The notes: generated from the sequence alone by a model not told the origin. A stretch of 64,000 bases of DNA from Euglena gracilis (GCA_039621445.1 CP154954.1:17638589-17702588), one strand, 5' to 3'. Shown: positions 11,001 to 25,856, numbered from the stretch's first letter. Program-made: numbers and translations.

Positions 11001-14000
11001 GAGATTTTTTCACGCAAAAAAAGCATATTCATCCACACCCACAAACACTGTGTGGTTGTGGGTTGGTGTGGGGGGGAGGGGTTGGCAGCCTTAATATCCT
11101 CCAGCACGCCAATCCGATGGTGCTGCTGGCCGGAAAATGGGGCGAGATTGTGACGTGGATGTTTACAGGAATGCAGAACAGCAATGGTGTCAACAAAGGG
11201 TGTCTACACGGGCCAAACTGGGTTTGGAGGGAGCCCAACCTGGGACGAAGGGTTGGGGGACGGGCAGTTGCTGAAGAGGTGTTGGCGGGGGCGGACGGAT
11301 GGTGTCCTCCTGGCAGCGGTGATGACCCCCAAGTCCCCAGAGTCATCGCATGATGGATGGTTAAACCTCAGAGAAGTCTGAGCTGCCCCCTGGAGGATTG
11401 TTCCCGGTTGGGCGGGGTGTGGGCTGGGCCGGGGTCGGCATTGGTTTCGCTTTTAGCGCACACGAAATCGCACAGCACAACAGGTGCGCACGCACACGGG
11501 CGCAGAGACACAGACCCAGACCCAGGCGGGAAGGGGGGTTGGGGAGGAGGTGTGGTGACCAACCCGCATGGGGGCTCGATGATGCCAACCCACAAGTCTT
11601 CTGCTCTGTGATGCACATCTCAACTTGGTCGATGCTACTGAGGCCCCTGGAACACCTGTTTGGTCGTGTTCCCGCACGACAGGTGATTTTTCTTTTCAAG
11701 GCTGATTGGGGCCCATCCTTTTCTGTTACAGCCTGCGCATTGGACGGGTGACGTTGCTGGCTGGAAAATGGGGGTTGAGAGGGCTGGCCGTGGGGTGTGG
11801 CTGCGTGGAATGGCGGCTGTTTTGGCCGCAGTCACTCCAGCGAGCAGGAGGCAGGGCCATGGGTGGTTGGCTCACCACCAACTGCGTGTTGGTGGTGAGA
11901 TTTTTTCACGCAAAAAAAAGCATATTCATCCACACCCACAAACACTGTGTGGTTGTGGGTTGGTGTGGGGGGGGGGGTGGCAGCCTTAATATCCTCCAGC
12001 ACGCCAATCCGATGGTGCTGCTGGCCGGAAAATGGGGCGAGATTGTGACGTGGATGTTTACAGGAATGCAGAACAGCAATGGTGTCAACAAAGGGTGTCT
12101 ACACGGGTCAAACTGGGTTTGGAGGGAGCCCAACCTGGGACGAAGGGTTGGGGGACGGGCAGTTGCTGAAGTGGTGTTGGCGGGGGCGGACGGATGGTGT
12201 CCTCCTGGCAGCGGTGATGACCCCCAAGTCCCCAGAGTCATCGCATGATGGATGGTCAAACCTCAGAGAAGTCTGAGCTGCCCCCTGGAGGATTGTTCCC
12301 GGTTGGGCGGGGTGTGGGCTGGGCCGGGGTCGGCATTGGTTTCGCTTTTAGCGCACACGAAATCGCACAGCACAACAGGTGCGCACGCACACGTGCGCAG
12401 AGACACAGACCCAGACCCAGGCGGGAAGGGGGGTTGGGGAGGAGGTGTGGTAACCAACCCGCATGGGGGCTCGATGATGCCAACCCACAAGTCTTCTGCT
12501 CTGTGATGCACATCTCAACTTGGTCGATGCTACTGAGGCCCCTGGAACACCTGTTTGGTCGTGTTCCCGCACGACAGGTGATTTTTTTTTCAAGGCTGAT
12601 TGGGGCCCATCCTTTTCTGTTACAGCCTGCGCATTGGACGGGTGACGTTGCTGGCTGGAAAATGGGGGTTGAGAGGGCTGGCCGCGGGGTGTGGCTGCGT
12701 GGAATGGCGGCTGTTTTGGCCGCAGTCACTCCAGCGAGCAGGAGGCAGGGCCATGGGTGGTTGGCTCACCACCAACTGCGTGTTGGTGGTGAGATTTTTT
12801 CACGCAAAAAAAGCATATTCATCCACACCCACAAACACTGTGTGGTTGTGGGTTGGTGTGGGGGGGAGGGGTTGGCAGCCTTAATATCCTCCAGCACGCC
12901 AATCCGATGGTGCTGCTGGCCGGAAAATGGGGCGAGATTGTGACGTGGATGTTTACAGGAATGCAGAACAGCAATGGTGTCAACAAAGGGTGTCTACACG
13001 GGCCAAACTGGGTTTGGAGGGAGCCCAACCTGGGACGAAGGGTTGGGGGATGGGCAGTTGCTGAAGAGGTGTTGGCGGGGGCGGACGGATGGTGTCCTCC
13101 TGGCAGCGGTGATGACCCCCAAGTCCCCAGAGTCATCGCATGATGGATGGTTAAACCTCAGAGAAGTCTGAGCTGCCCCCTGGAGGATTGTTCCCGGTTG
13201 GGCGGGGTGTGGGCTGGGCCGGGGTCGGCATTGGTTTCGCTTTTAGCGCACACGAAATCGCACAGCACAACAGGTGCGCACGCACACGGGCGCAGAGACA
13301 CAGACCCAGACCCAGGCGGGAAGGGGGGTTGGGGAGGAGGTGTGGTGACCAACCCGCATGGGGGCTCGATGATGCCAACCCACAAGTCTTCTGCTCTGTG
13401 ATGCACATCTCAACTTGGTCGATGCTACTGAGGCCCCTGGAACACCTGTTTGGTCGTGTTCCTGCACGACAGGTGATTTTTCTTTTCAAGGCTGATTGGG
13501 GCCCATCCTTTCTGTTACAGCCTGCGCATTGGACGGGTGACGTTGCTGGCTGGAAAATGGGGGTTGAGAGGGCTGGCCGTGGGGTGTGGCTGCGTGGAAT
13601 GGCGGCTGTTTTGGCCGCAGTCACTCCAGCGAGCAGGAGGCAGGGCCATGGGTGGTTGGCTCACCACCAACTGCGTGTTGGTGGTGAGATTTTTTCACGC
13701 AAAAAAAAGCATATTCATCCACACCCACAAACACTGTGTGGTTGTGGGTTGGTGTGGGGGGGGGGGTGGCAGCCTTAATATCCTCCAGCACGCCAATCCG
13801 ATGGTGCTGCTGGCCGGAAAATGGGGCGAGATTGTGACGTGGATGTTTACAGGAATGCAGAACAGCAATGGTGTCAACAAAGGGTGTCTACACGGGTCAA
13901 ACTGGGTTTGGAGGGAGCCCAACCTGGGACGAAGGGTTGGGGGACGGGCAGTTGCTGAAGTGGTGTTGGCGGGGGCGGACGGATGGTGTCCTCCTGGCAG

Positions 14001-17000
14001 CGGTGATGACCCCCAAGTCCCCAGAGTCATCGCATGATGGATGGTCAAACCTCAGAGAAGTCTGAGCTGCCCCCTGGAGGATTGTTCCCGGTTGGGCGGG
14101 GTGTGGGCTGGGCCGGGGTCGGCATTGGTTTCGCTTTTAGCGCACACGAAATCGCACAGCACAACAGGTGCGCACGCACACGTGCGCAGAGACACAGACC
14201 CAGACCCAGGCGGGAAGGGGGGTTGGGGAGCAGTTGTGATAACCATCCCAAATGGGGGCTCGATGATGCCAACCCACAAGTCTTCTGCTCTGTGATGCAC
14301 ATCTCAACTTGGTCGATGCTACTGAGGCCCCTGGAACACCTGTTTGGTCGTGTTCCCGCACGACAGGTGATTTTTTTTTCAAGGCTGATTGGGGCCCATC
14401 CTTTTCTGTTACAGCCTGCGCATTGGACGGGTGACGTTGCTGGCTGGAAAATGGGGGTTGAGAGGGCTGGCCGCGGGGTGTGGCTGCGTGGAATGGCGGC
14501 TGTTTTGGCCGCAGTCACTCCAGCGAGCAGGAGGCAGGGCCATGGGTGGTTGGCTCACCACCAACTGCGTGTTGGTGGTGAGATTTTTTCACGCAAAAAA
14601 AGCATATTCATCCACACCCACAAACACTGTGTGGTTGTGGGTTGGTGTGGGGGGGAGGGGTTGGCAGCCTTAATATCCTCCAGCACGCCAATCCGATGGT
14701 GCTGCTGGCCGGAAAATGGGGCGAGATTGTGACGTGGATGTTTACAGGAATGCAGAACAGCAATGGTGTCAACAAAGGGTGTCTACACGGGCCAAACTGG
14801 GTTTGGAGGGAGCCCAACCTGGGACGAAGGGTTGGGGGACGGGCAGTTGCTGAAGAGGTGTTGGCAGGGGCGGACGGATGGTGTCCTCCTGGCAGCGGTG
14901 ATGACCCCCAAGTCCCCAGAGTCATCGCATGATGGATGGTCAAACCTCAGAGAAGTCTGAGCTGCCCCCTGGAAGATTGTTCCCGGTTGGGCGGGGTGTG
15001 GGCTGGGCCGGGGTCGGCATTGGTTTCGCTTTTAGCGCACGCGAAATCGCACAGCACAACAGGTGCGCACGCACACGGGCGCAGAGACACAGACCCAGAC
15101 CCAGGCGGGAAGGGGGGTTGGGGAGGAGGTGTGGTAACCAACCCGCATGGGGGCTCGATGATGCCAACCCACAAGTCTTCTGCTCTGTGATGCACATCTC
15201 AACTTGGTCGATGCTACTGAGGCCCCTGGAACACCTGTTTGGTCGTGTTCCCGCACGACAGGTGATTTTTTTTTTCAAGGCTGATTGGGGCCCATCCTTT
15301 TCTGTTACAGCCTGCGCATTGGACGGGTGACGTTGCTGGCTGGAAAATGGGGGTTGAGAGGGCTGGCCGCGGGGTGTGGCTGCGTGGAATGGCGGCTGTT
15401 TTGGCCGCAGTCACTCCAGCGAGCAGGAGGCAGGGCCATGGGTGGTTGGCTCACCACCAACTGCGTGTTGGTGGTGAGATTTTTTCACGCAAAAAAAGCA
15501 TATTCATCCACCCCACAAACACTGTGTGGTTGTGGGTTGGTGTGGGGGGGAGGGGTTGGCAGCCTTAATATCCTCCAGCACGCCAATCCGATGGTGCTGC
15601 TGGCCGGAAAATGGGGCGAGATTGTGACGTGGATGTTTACAGGAATGCAGAACAGCAATGGTGTCAACAAAGGGTGTCTACACGGGCCAAACTGGGTTTG
15701 GAGGGAGCCCAACCTGGGACGAAGGGTTGGGGGATGGGCAGTTGCTGAAGAGGTGTTGGCGGGGGCGGACGGATGGTGTCCTCCTGGCAGCGGTGATGAC
15801 CCCCAAGTCCCCAGAGTCATCGCATGATGGATGGTTAAACCTCAGAGAAGTCTGAGCTGCCCCCTGGAGGATTGTTCCCGGTTGGGCGGGGTGTGGGCTG
15901 GGCCGGGGTCGGCATTGGTTTCGCTTTTAGCGCACACGAAATCGCACAGCACAACAGGTGCGCACGCACACGGGCGCAGAGACACAGACCCAGACCCAGG
16001 CGGGAAGGGGGGTTGGGGAGGAGGTGTGGTGACCAACCCGCATGGGGGCTCGATGATGCCAACCCACAAGTCTTCTGCTCTGTGATGCACATCTCAACTT
16101 GGTCGATGCTACTGAGGCCCCTGGAACACCTGTTTGGTCGTGTTCCTGCACGACAGGTGATTTTTCTTTTCAAGGCTGATTGGGGCCCATCCTTTTCTGT
16201 TACAGCCTGCGCATTGGACGGGTGACGTTGCTGGCTGGAAAATGGGGGTTGAGAGGGCTGGCCGTGGGGTGTGGCTGCGTGGAATGGCGGCTGTTTTGGC
16301 CGCAGTCACTCCAGCGAGCAGGAGGCAGGGCCATGGGTGGTTGGCTCACCACCAACTGCGTGTTGGTGGTGAGATTTTTTCACGCAAAAAAAAGCATATT
16401 CATCCACACCCACAAACACTGTGTGGTTGTGGGTTGGTGTGGGGGGGGGGGTGGCAGCCTTAATATCCTCCAGCACGCCAATCCGATGGTGCTGCTGGCC
16501 GGAAAATGGGGCGAGATTGTGACGTGGATGTTTACAGGAATGCAGAACAGCAATGGTGTCAACAAAGGGTGTCTACACGGGTCAAACTGGGTTTGGAGGG
16601 AGCCCAACCTGGGACGAAGGGTTGGGGGACGGGCAGTTGCTGAAGTGGTGTTGGCGGGGGCGGACGGATGGTGTCCTCCTGGCAGCGGTGATGACCCCCA
16701 AGTCCCCAGAGTCATCGCATGATGGATGGTCAAACCTCAGAGAAGTCTGAGCTGCCCCCTGGAGGATTGTTCCCGGTTGGGCGGGGTGTGGGCTGGGCCG
16801 GGGTCGGCATTGGTTTCGCTTTTAGCGCACACGAAATCGCACAGCACAACAGGTGCGCACGCACACGTGCGCAGAGACACAGACCCAGACCCAGGCGGGA
16901 AGGGGGGTTTGGGGACGAGGTGTGGTAACCAACCCGCATGGGGGCTCGATGATGCCAACCCACAAGTCTTCTGCTCTGTGATGCACATCTCAACTTGGTC

Positions 17001-20000
17001 GATGCTACTGAGGCCCCTGGAACACCTGTTTGGTCGTGTTCCCGCACGACAGGTGATTTTTTTTTCAAGGCTGATTGGGGCCCATCCTTTTCTGTTACTA
17101 CAGCCTGCGCATTGGACGGGTGACGTTGCTGGCTGGAAAATGGGGGTTGAGAGGGCTGGCCGCGGGGTGTGGCTGCGTGGAATGGCGGCTGTTTTGGCCG
17201 CAGTCACTCCAGCGAGCAGGAGGCAGGGCCATGGGTGGTTGGCTCACCACCAACTGCGTGTTGGTGGTGAGATTTTTTCACGCAAAAAAAGCATATTCAT
17301 CCACACCCACAAACACTGTGTGGTTGTGGGTTGGTGTGGGGGGGAGGGGTTGGCAGCCTTAATATCCTCCAGCACGCCAATCCGATGGTGCTGCTGGCCG
17401 GAAAATGGGGCGAGATTGTGACGTGGATGTTTACAGGAATGCAGAACAGCAATGGTGTCAACAAAGGGTGTCTACACGGGCCAAACTGGGTTTGGAGGGA
17501 GCCCAACCTGGGACGAAGGGTTGGGGGACGGGCAGTTGCTGAAGAGGTGTTGGCAGGGGCGGACGGATGGTGTCCTCCTGGCAGCGGTGATGACCCCCAA
17601 GTCCCCAGAGTCATCGCATGATGGATGCTGCAACCTCCGAGAACTCCGCGCTGCCCCTTGGCGGCTTGTTCCCGGTTGGGCGGGGTGTGGGCTGGGCCGG
17701 GGTCGGCATTGGTTTCGCTTTTAGCGCACGCGAAATCGCACAGCACAACAGGTGCGCACGCACACGGGCGCAGAGACACAGACCCAGACCCAGGCGGGAA
17801 GGGGGGTTGGGGAGGAGGTGTGGTAACCAACCCGCATGGGGGCTCGATGATGCCAACCCACAAGTCTTCTGCTCTGTGATGCACATCTCAACTTGGTCGA
17901 TGCTACTGAGGCCCCTGGAACACCTGTTTGGTCGTGTTCCCGCACGACAGGTGATTTTTTTTTTCAAGGCTGATTGGGGCCCATCCTTTTCTGTTACAGC
18001 CTGCGCATTGGACGGGTGACGTTGCTGGCTGGAAAATGGGGGTTGAGAGGGCTGGCCGCGGGGTGTGGCTGCGTGGAATGGCGGCTGTTTTGGCCGCAGT
18101 CACTCCAGCGAGCAGGAGGCAGGGCCATGGGTGGTTGGCTCACCACCAACTGCGTGTTGGTGGTGAGATTTTTTCACGCAAAAAAAAGCATATTCATCCA
18201 CCCCACAAACACTGTGTGGTTGTGGGTTGGTGTGGGGGGGAGGGGTTGGCAGCCTTAATATCCTCCAGCACGCCAATCCGATGGTGCTGCTGGCCGGAAA
18301 ATGGGGCGAGATTGTGACGTGGATGTTTACAGGAATGCAGAACAGCAATGGTGTCAACAAAGGGTGTCTACACGGGCCAAACTGGGTTTGGAGGGAGCCC
18401 AACCTGGGACGAAGGGTTGGGGGACGGGCAGTTGCTGAAGAGGTGTTGGCAGGGGCGGACGGATGGTGTCCTCCTGGCAGCGGTGATGACCCCCAAGTCC
18501 CCAGAGTCATCGCATGATGGATGGTCAAACCTCAGAGAAGTCTGAGCTGCCCCCTGGAAGATTGTTCCCGGTTGGGCGGGGTGTGGGCTGGGCCGGGGTC
18601 GGCATTGGTTTCGCTTTTAGCGCACACGAAATCGCACAGCACAACAGGTGCGCACGCACACGGGCGCAGAGACACAGACCCAGACCCAGGCGGGAAGGGG
18701 GGTTGGGGAGGAGGTGTGGTAACCAACCCGCATGGGGGCTCGATGATGCCAACCCACAAGTCTTCTGATCTGTGATGCACATCTCAACTTGGTCGATGCT
18801 ACTGAGGCCCCTGGAACACCTGTTTGGTCGTGTTCCCGCACGACAGGTGCTTTTTTTTTTCAAGGCTGATTGGGGCCCATCCTTTTCTGTTACAGCCTGC
18901 GCATTGGACGGGTGACGTTGCTGGCTGGAAAATGGGGGTTGAGAGGGCTGGCCGCGGGGTGTGGCTGCGTGGAATGGCGGCTGTTTTGGCCGCAGTCACT
19001 CCAGCGAGCAGGAGGCAGGGCCATGGGTGGTTGGCTCACCACCAACTGCGTGTTGGTGGTGAGATTTTTTCACGCAAAAAAAAGCATATTCATCCACCCC
19101 ACAAACACTGTGTGGTTGTGGGTTGGTGTGGGGGGGAGGGGTTGGCAGCCTTAATATCCTCCAGCACGCCAATCCGATGGTGCTGCTGGCCGGAAAATGG
19201 GGCGAGATTGTGACGTGGATGTTTACAGGAATGCAGAACAGCAATGGTGTCAACAAAGGGTGTCTACACGGGCCAAACTGGGTTTGGAGGGAGCCCAACC
19301 TGGGACGAAGGGTTGGGGGACGGGCAGTTGCTGAAGAGGTGTTGGCAGGGGCGGACGGATGGTGTCCTCCTGGCAGCGGTGATGACCCCCAAGTCCCCAG
19401 AGTCATCGCATGATGGATGGTCAAACCTCAGAGAAGTCTGAGCTGCCCCCTGGAAGATTGTTCCCGGTTGGGCGGGGTGTGGGCTGGGCCGGGGTCGGCA
19501 TTGGTTTCGCTTTTAGCGCACACGAAATCGCACAGCACAACAGGTGCGCACGCACACGGGCGCAGAGACACAGACCCAGACCCAGGCGGGAAGGGGGGTT
19601 GGGGAGGAGGTGTGGTAACCAACCCGCATGGGGGCTCGATGATGCCAACCCACAAGTCTTCTGCTCTGTGATGCACATCTCAACTTGGTCGATGCTACTG
19701 AGGCCCCTGGAACACCTGTTTGGTCGTGTTCCCGCACGACAGGTGCTTTTTTTTTCAAGGCTGATTGGGGCCCATCCTTTTCTGTTACAGCCTGCGCATT
19801 GGACGGGTGACGTTGCTGGCTGGAAAATGGGGGTTGAGAGGGCTGGCCGCGGGGTGTGGCTGCGTGGAATGGCGGCTGTTTTGGCCGCAGTCACTCCAGC
19901 GAGCAGGAGGCAGGGCCATGGGTGGTTGGCTCACCACCAACTGCGTGTTGGTGGTGAGATTTTTTCACGCAAAAAAAGCATATTCATCCACCCCACAAAC

Positions 20001-23000
20001 ACTGTGTGGTTGTGGGTTGGTGTGGGGGGGAGGGGTTGGCAGCCTTAATATCCTCCAGCACGCCAATCCGATGGTGCTGCTGGCCGGAAAATGGGGCGAG
20101 ATTGTGACGTGGATGTTTACAGGAATGCAGAACAGCAATGGTGTCAACAAAGGGTGTCTACACGGGCCAAACTGGGTTTGGAGGGAGCCCAACCTGGGAC
20201 GAAGGGTTGGGGGACGGGCAGTTGCTGAAGAGGTGTTGGCAGGGGCGGACGGATGGTGTCCTCCTGGCAGCGGTGATGACCCCCAAGTCCCCAGAGTCAT
20301 CGCATGATGGATGGTCAAACCTCAGAGAAGTCTGAGCTGCCCCCTGGAAGATTGTTCCCGGTTGGGCGGGGTGTGGGCTGGGCCGGGGTCGGCATTGGTT
20401 TCGCTTTTAGCGCACACGAAATCGCACAGCACAACAGGTGCGCACGCACACGGGCGCAGAGACACAGACCCAGACCCAGGCGGGAAGGGGGGTTGGGGAG
20501 GAGGTGTGGTAACCAACCCGCATGGGGGCTCGATGATGCCAACCCACAAGTCTTCTGCTCTGTGATGCACATCTCAACTTGGTCGATGCTACTGAGGCCC
20601 CTGGAACACCTGTTTGGTCGTGTTCCCGCACGACAGGTGCTTTTTTTTTTCAAGGCTGATTGGGGCCCATCCTTTTCTGTTACAGCCTGCGCATTGGACG
20701 GGTGACGTTGCTGGCTGGAAAATGGGGGTTGAGAGGGCTGGCCGCGGGGTGTGGCTGCGTGGAATGGCGGCTGTTTTGGCCGCAGTCACTCCAGCGAGCA
20801 GGAGGCAGGGCCATGGGTGGTTGGCTCACCACCAACTGCGTGTTGGTGGTGAGATTTTTTCACGCAAAAAAAAGCATATTCATCCACCCCACAAACACTG
20901 TGTGGTTGTGGGTTGGTGTGGGGGGGAGGGGTTGGCAGCCTTAATATCCTCCAGCACGCCAATCCGATGGTGCTGCTGGCCGGAAAATGGGGCGAGATTG
21001 TGACGTGGATGTTTACAGGAATGCAGAACAGCAATGGTGTCAACAAAGGGTGTCTACACGGGCCAAACTGGGTTTGGAGGGAGCCCAACCTGGGACGAAG
21101 GGTTGGGGGACGGGCAGTTGCTGAAGAGGTGTTGGCAGGGGCGGACGGATGGTGTCCTCCTGGCAGCGGTGATGACCCCCAAGTCCCCAGAGTCATCGCA
21201 TGATGGATGGTCAAACCTCAGAGAAGTCTGAGCTGCCCCCTGGAAGATTGTTCCCGGTTGGGCGGGTGTTGGGCTGGGCCGGGGTCGGCATTGGTTTCGC
21301 TTTTAGCGCACACGAAATCGCACAGCACAACAGGTGCGCACGCACACGGGCGCAGAGACACAGACCCAGACCCAGGCGGGAAGGGGGGTTGGGGAGGAGG
21401 TGTGGTAACCAACCCGCATGGGGGCTCGATGATGCCAACCCACAAGTCTTCTGCTCTGTGATGCACATCTCAACTTGGTCGATGCTACTGAGGCCCCTGG
21501 AACACCTGTTTGGTCGTGTTCCCGCACGACAGGTGATTTTTTTTTTCAAGGCTGATTGGGGCCCATCCTTTTCTGTTACAGCCTGCGCATTGGACGGGTG
21601 ACGTTGCTGGCTGGAAAATGGGGGTTGAGAGGGCTGGCCGCGGGGTGTGGCTGCGTGGAATGGCGGCTGTTTTGGCCGCAGTCACTCCAGCGAGCAGGAG
21701 GCAGGGCCATGGGTGGTTGGCTCACCACCAACTGCGTGTTGGTGGTGAGATTTTTTCACGCAAAAAAAGCATATTCATCCACACCCACAAACACTGTGTG
21801 GTTGGGGGTTGGGGGGGGGGGGGGGGGGGAGCAGCCTTAATATCCTCCAGCACGCCAATCCGATGGTGCTGCTGGCCGGAAAATGGGGCGAGATTGTGAC
21901 GTGGATGTTTACAGGAATGCAGAACAGCAATGGTGTCAACAAAGGGTGTCTACACGGGCCAAACTGGGTTTGGAGGGAGCCCAACCTGGGACGAAGGGTT
22001 GGGGGACGGGCAGTTGCTGAAGAGGTGTTGGCGGGGGCGGACGGATGGTGTCCTCCTGGCAGCGGTGATGACCCCCAAGTCCCCAGAGTCATCGCATGAT
22101 GGATGGTCAAACCTCAGAGAAGTCTGAGCTGCCCCCTGGAAGATTGTTCCCGGTTGGGCGGGGTGTGGGCTGGGCCGGGGTCGGCATTGGTTTCGCTTTT
22201 AGCGCACACGAAATCGCACAGCACAACAGGTGCGCACGCACACAGGCGCAGAGACACAGACCCAGACCCAGGCGGGAAGGGGGGTTGGGGAGGAGGTGTG
22301 GTAACCAACCCGCATGGGGGCTCGATGATGCCAACCCACAAGTCTTCTGCTCTGTGATGCACATCTCAACTTGGTCGATGCTACTGAGGCCCCTGGAACA
22401 CCTGTTTGGTCGTGTTCCCGCACGACAGGTGATTTTTTTTTTTAAGGTTGATTGGGGCCCATCTTTTTTTGTTACAGCCTGCGCATTGGATGGGTGAGGT
22501 TGGTGGGTGGAAAGTGGGGGTTGGGAGGGCTGGCCGCGGGGTGTGGCTGCGTGGAATGGCGGCTGTTTTGGCCGCAGTCACTCCAGCGAGCAGGAGGCAG
22601 GGCCATGGGTGGTTGGCTCACCACCAACTGCGTGTTGGTGGTGAGATTTTTTCACGCAAAAAAAGCATATTCATCCACACCCACAAACACTGTGTGGTTG
22701 TGGGTTGGTGTGGGGGGGGGGGGGTGGCAGCCTTAATATCCTCCAGCACGCCAATCCGATGGTGCTGCTGGCCGGAAAATGGGGCGAGATTGTGACGTGG
22801 ATGTTTACAGGAATGCAGAACAGCAATGGTGCCAACAAAGGGTGTCTACACGGGCCAAACTGGGTTTGGAGGGAGCCCAACCTGGGACGAAGGGTTGGGG
22901 GACGGGCAGTTGCTGAAGAGGTGTTGGCGGGGGCGGACGGATGGTGTCCTCCTGGCAGCGGTGATGACCCCCAAGTCCCCAGAGTCATCGCATGATGGAT

Positions 23001-25111
23001 GGTCAAACCTCAGAGAAGTCTGAGCTGCCCCCTGGAAGATTGTTCCCGGTTGGGCGGGGTGTGGGCTGGGCCGGGGTCGGCATTGGTTTCGCTTTTAGCG
23101 CACACGAAATCGCACAGCACAACAGGTGCGCACGCACACGGGCGCAGAGACACAGACCCAGACCCAGGCGGGAAGGGGGGTTGGGGAGGAGGTGTGGTAA
23201 CCAACCCGCATGGGGGCTCGATGATGCCAACCCACAAGTCTTCTGCTCTGTGATGCACATCTCAACTTGGTCGATGCTACTGAGGCCCCTGGAACACCTG
23301 TTTGGTCGTGTTCCCGCACGACAGGTGATTTTTTTTTCAAGGCTGATTGGGGCCCATCCTTTTCTGTTACAGCCTGCGCATTGGACGGGTGACGTTGCTG
23401 GCTGGAAAATGGGGGTTGAGAGGGCTGGCCGCGGGGTGTGGCTGCGTGGAATGGCGGCTGTTTTGGCCGCAGTCACTCCAGCGAGCAGGAGGCAGGGCCA
23501 TGGGTGGTTGGCTCACCACCAACTGCGTGTTGGTGGTGAGATTTTTTCACGCAAAAAAAAGCATATTCATCCACACCCACAAACACTGTGTGGTTGTGGG
23601 TTGGTGTGGGGGGGAGGGGTTGGCAGCCTTAATATCCTCCAGCACGCCAATCCGATGGTGCTGCTGGCCGGAAAATGGGGCGAGATTGTGACGTGGATGT
23701 TTACAGGAATGCAGAACAGCAATGGTGTCAACAAAGGGTGTCTACACGGGCCAAACTGGGTTTGGAGGGAGCCCAACCTGGGACGAAGGGTTGGGGGACG
23801 GGCAGTTGCTGAAGAGGTGTTGGCGGGGCGGACGGCTGGTGTCCTCCTGGCAGCGGTGATGACCCCCAAGTCCCCAGAGTCATCGCATGATGGATGGTCA
23901 AACCTCAGAGAAGTCTGAGCTGCCCCCTGGAAGATTGTTCCCGGTTGGGCGGGGTGTGGGCTGGGCCGGGGTCGGCATTGGTTTCGCTTTTAGCGCACAC
24001 GAAATCGCACAGCACAACAGGTGCGCACGCACACGGGCGCAGAGACACAGACCCAGACCCAGGCGGGAAGGGGGGTTGGGGAGGAGGTGTGGTAACCAAC
24101 CCGCATGGGGGCTCGATGATGCCAACCCACAAGTCTTCTGCTCTGTGATGCACATCTCAACTTGGTCGATGCTACTGAGGCCCCTGGAACACCTGTTTGG
24201 TCGTGTTCCCGCACGACAGGTGATTTTTTTTTCAAGGCTGATTGGGGCCCATCCTTTTCTGTTACAGCCTGCGCATTGGACGGGTGACGTTGCTGGCTGG
24301 AAAATGGGGGTTGAGAGGGCTGGCCGCGGGGTGTGGCTGCGTGGAATGGCGGCTGTTTTGGCCGCAGTCACTCCAGCGAGCAGGAGGCAGGGCCATGGGT
24401 GGTTGGCTCACCACCAACTGCGTGTTGGTGGTGAGATTTTTTCACGCAAAAAAAGCATATTCACCCACCCCCACAAACCCTGTGTGGTTGTGGGTTGGGG
24501 GGGGGGGGGGGGGTGGCAGCCTTAATATCCTCCAGCACGCCAATCCGATGGTGCTGCTGGCCGGAAAATGGGGCGAGATTGTGACGTGGATGTTTACAGG
24601 AATGCAGAACAGCAATGGTGTCAACAAAGGGTGTCTACACGGGCCAAACTGGGTTTGGAGGGAGCCCAACCTGGGACGAAGGGTTGGGGGACGGGCAGTT
24701 GCTGAGAGGTGTTGGCAGGGGCGGACGGATGGTGTCCTCCTGGCAGCGGTGATGACCCCCAAGTCCCCAGAGTCATCGCATGATGGATGGTCAAACCTCA
24801 GAGAAGTCTGAGCTGCCCCCTGGAAGATTGTTCCCGGTTGGGCGGGGTGTGGGCTGGGCCGGGGTCGGCATTGGTTTCGCTTTTAGCGCACACGAAATCG
24901 CACAGCACAACAGGTGCGCACGCACACGGGCGCAGAGACACAGACCCAGACCCAGGCGGGAAGGGGGGTTGGGGAGGAGGTGTGGTAACCAACCCGCATG
25001 GGGGCTCGATGATGCCAACCCACAAGTCTTCTGCTCTGTGATGCACATCTCAACTTGGTCGATGCTACTGAGGCCCCTGGAACACCTGTTTGGTCGTGTT
25101 CCCGCACGACA

Positions 25112-25310
25112 GGTTTTTTTTTCAGGCTGGATTGGGGCCCATCCTTGTTCTGATGGGGGGACTGGGGGTTGGTGGTTTGGGGGTGGGTGCTGGCGCTGGT
25201 CCGCCGCATCACGGGTGGGCACGGTGGTTGTGGGTGTTGGGGAGATCAGAGGCCATTACATGGTTGTGGCAGTGGGGGTTGGGGGTGGGGGGGGGGGGGT
25301 GGCGGCTGTT
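25112..25310. repeat. Strongly diverged patch within a satellite unit
   Basis: After CGACAGG the unit should continue into its T-run, the landmark CTGCGCATTGGACGGG and so on. Instead about 190 bp reads as GT/GGT-rich sequence (GGTTGGTGGTTTGGGGGTGGGTG) before normal satellite resumes at TGGCGGCTGTTTTGGCCGC (about 25301). The patch keeps roughly the right length and some shared words (GATTGGGGCCCATCCTT), so it looks like rapid divergence or replacement, not insertion. Confidence 0.7.
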
Positions 25311-25384
25311 TTGGCCGCAGTCACTCCAGCGAGCAGGAGGCAGGGCCATGGGTGGTTGGTTCACCACCAACTGCGTGTTGGTGG

Positions 25385-25856
25385 CAGGGAATTTCTTAAG
25401 CCGGAGGGTACCCTACCCCCCGGGGGGGGGGGGGTCCAGCCAGCCAGCAGCTCAAATCCAGCCAGCAGCCCAAATTGGGCTGACCCCCCCCCCCCCCCCC
25501 GGAGGAAATAAAGTCGGGCCAGCCCGGCCGGAGGCCGGGGGGAAGGCCGGCCCAGCCGGCCGCAGGCCGGCGCAGGGCTGTCCAGCTCACTTATCCCTGC
25601 ATTTTTCCCCTCACACAGCTCGCATCACAGCCCCCCAGCCTTGATCTAGCTCCACCCATCAAAATGTCGAAAATGGCCAAAATGTGTGAAATTTTGTTTT
25701 CCTCGACCCAGCCCAGCCCAGCGGGGCTCCAGACCCCCCCCATGTTACAGCCTGCGCAGGGGGGGGGGTCCAGCCAGCAGCTCAAATCCAGCCAGCAGCC
25801 TTTTTGCCAGCCGGAGGCTGGACCCCCCCCCCCGGGGGTCCTTAAGAAATTCCCTG
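25385..25856. mobile_element. Non-autonomous hAT-like element with C/G tracts, inserted in the satellite
   Basis: It is flanked by perfect GTTGGTGG duplications (25377-25384 and 25857-25864), which together restore the satellite sequence. The inverted ends are CAGGGAATTTCTTAAG and its complement CTTAAGAAATTCCCTG. Inside each end lies a C/G tract (25418-25433 and about 25821-25837). The interior has GGCCGG-rich palindromic sequence (25520-25570) and repeated AGCAGCTCAAATCCAGCCAGCAGCC-type words (25448 and 25777). No transposase is present in the 472 bp. Confidence 0.9.
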
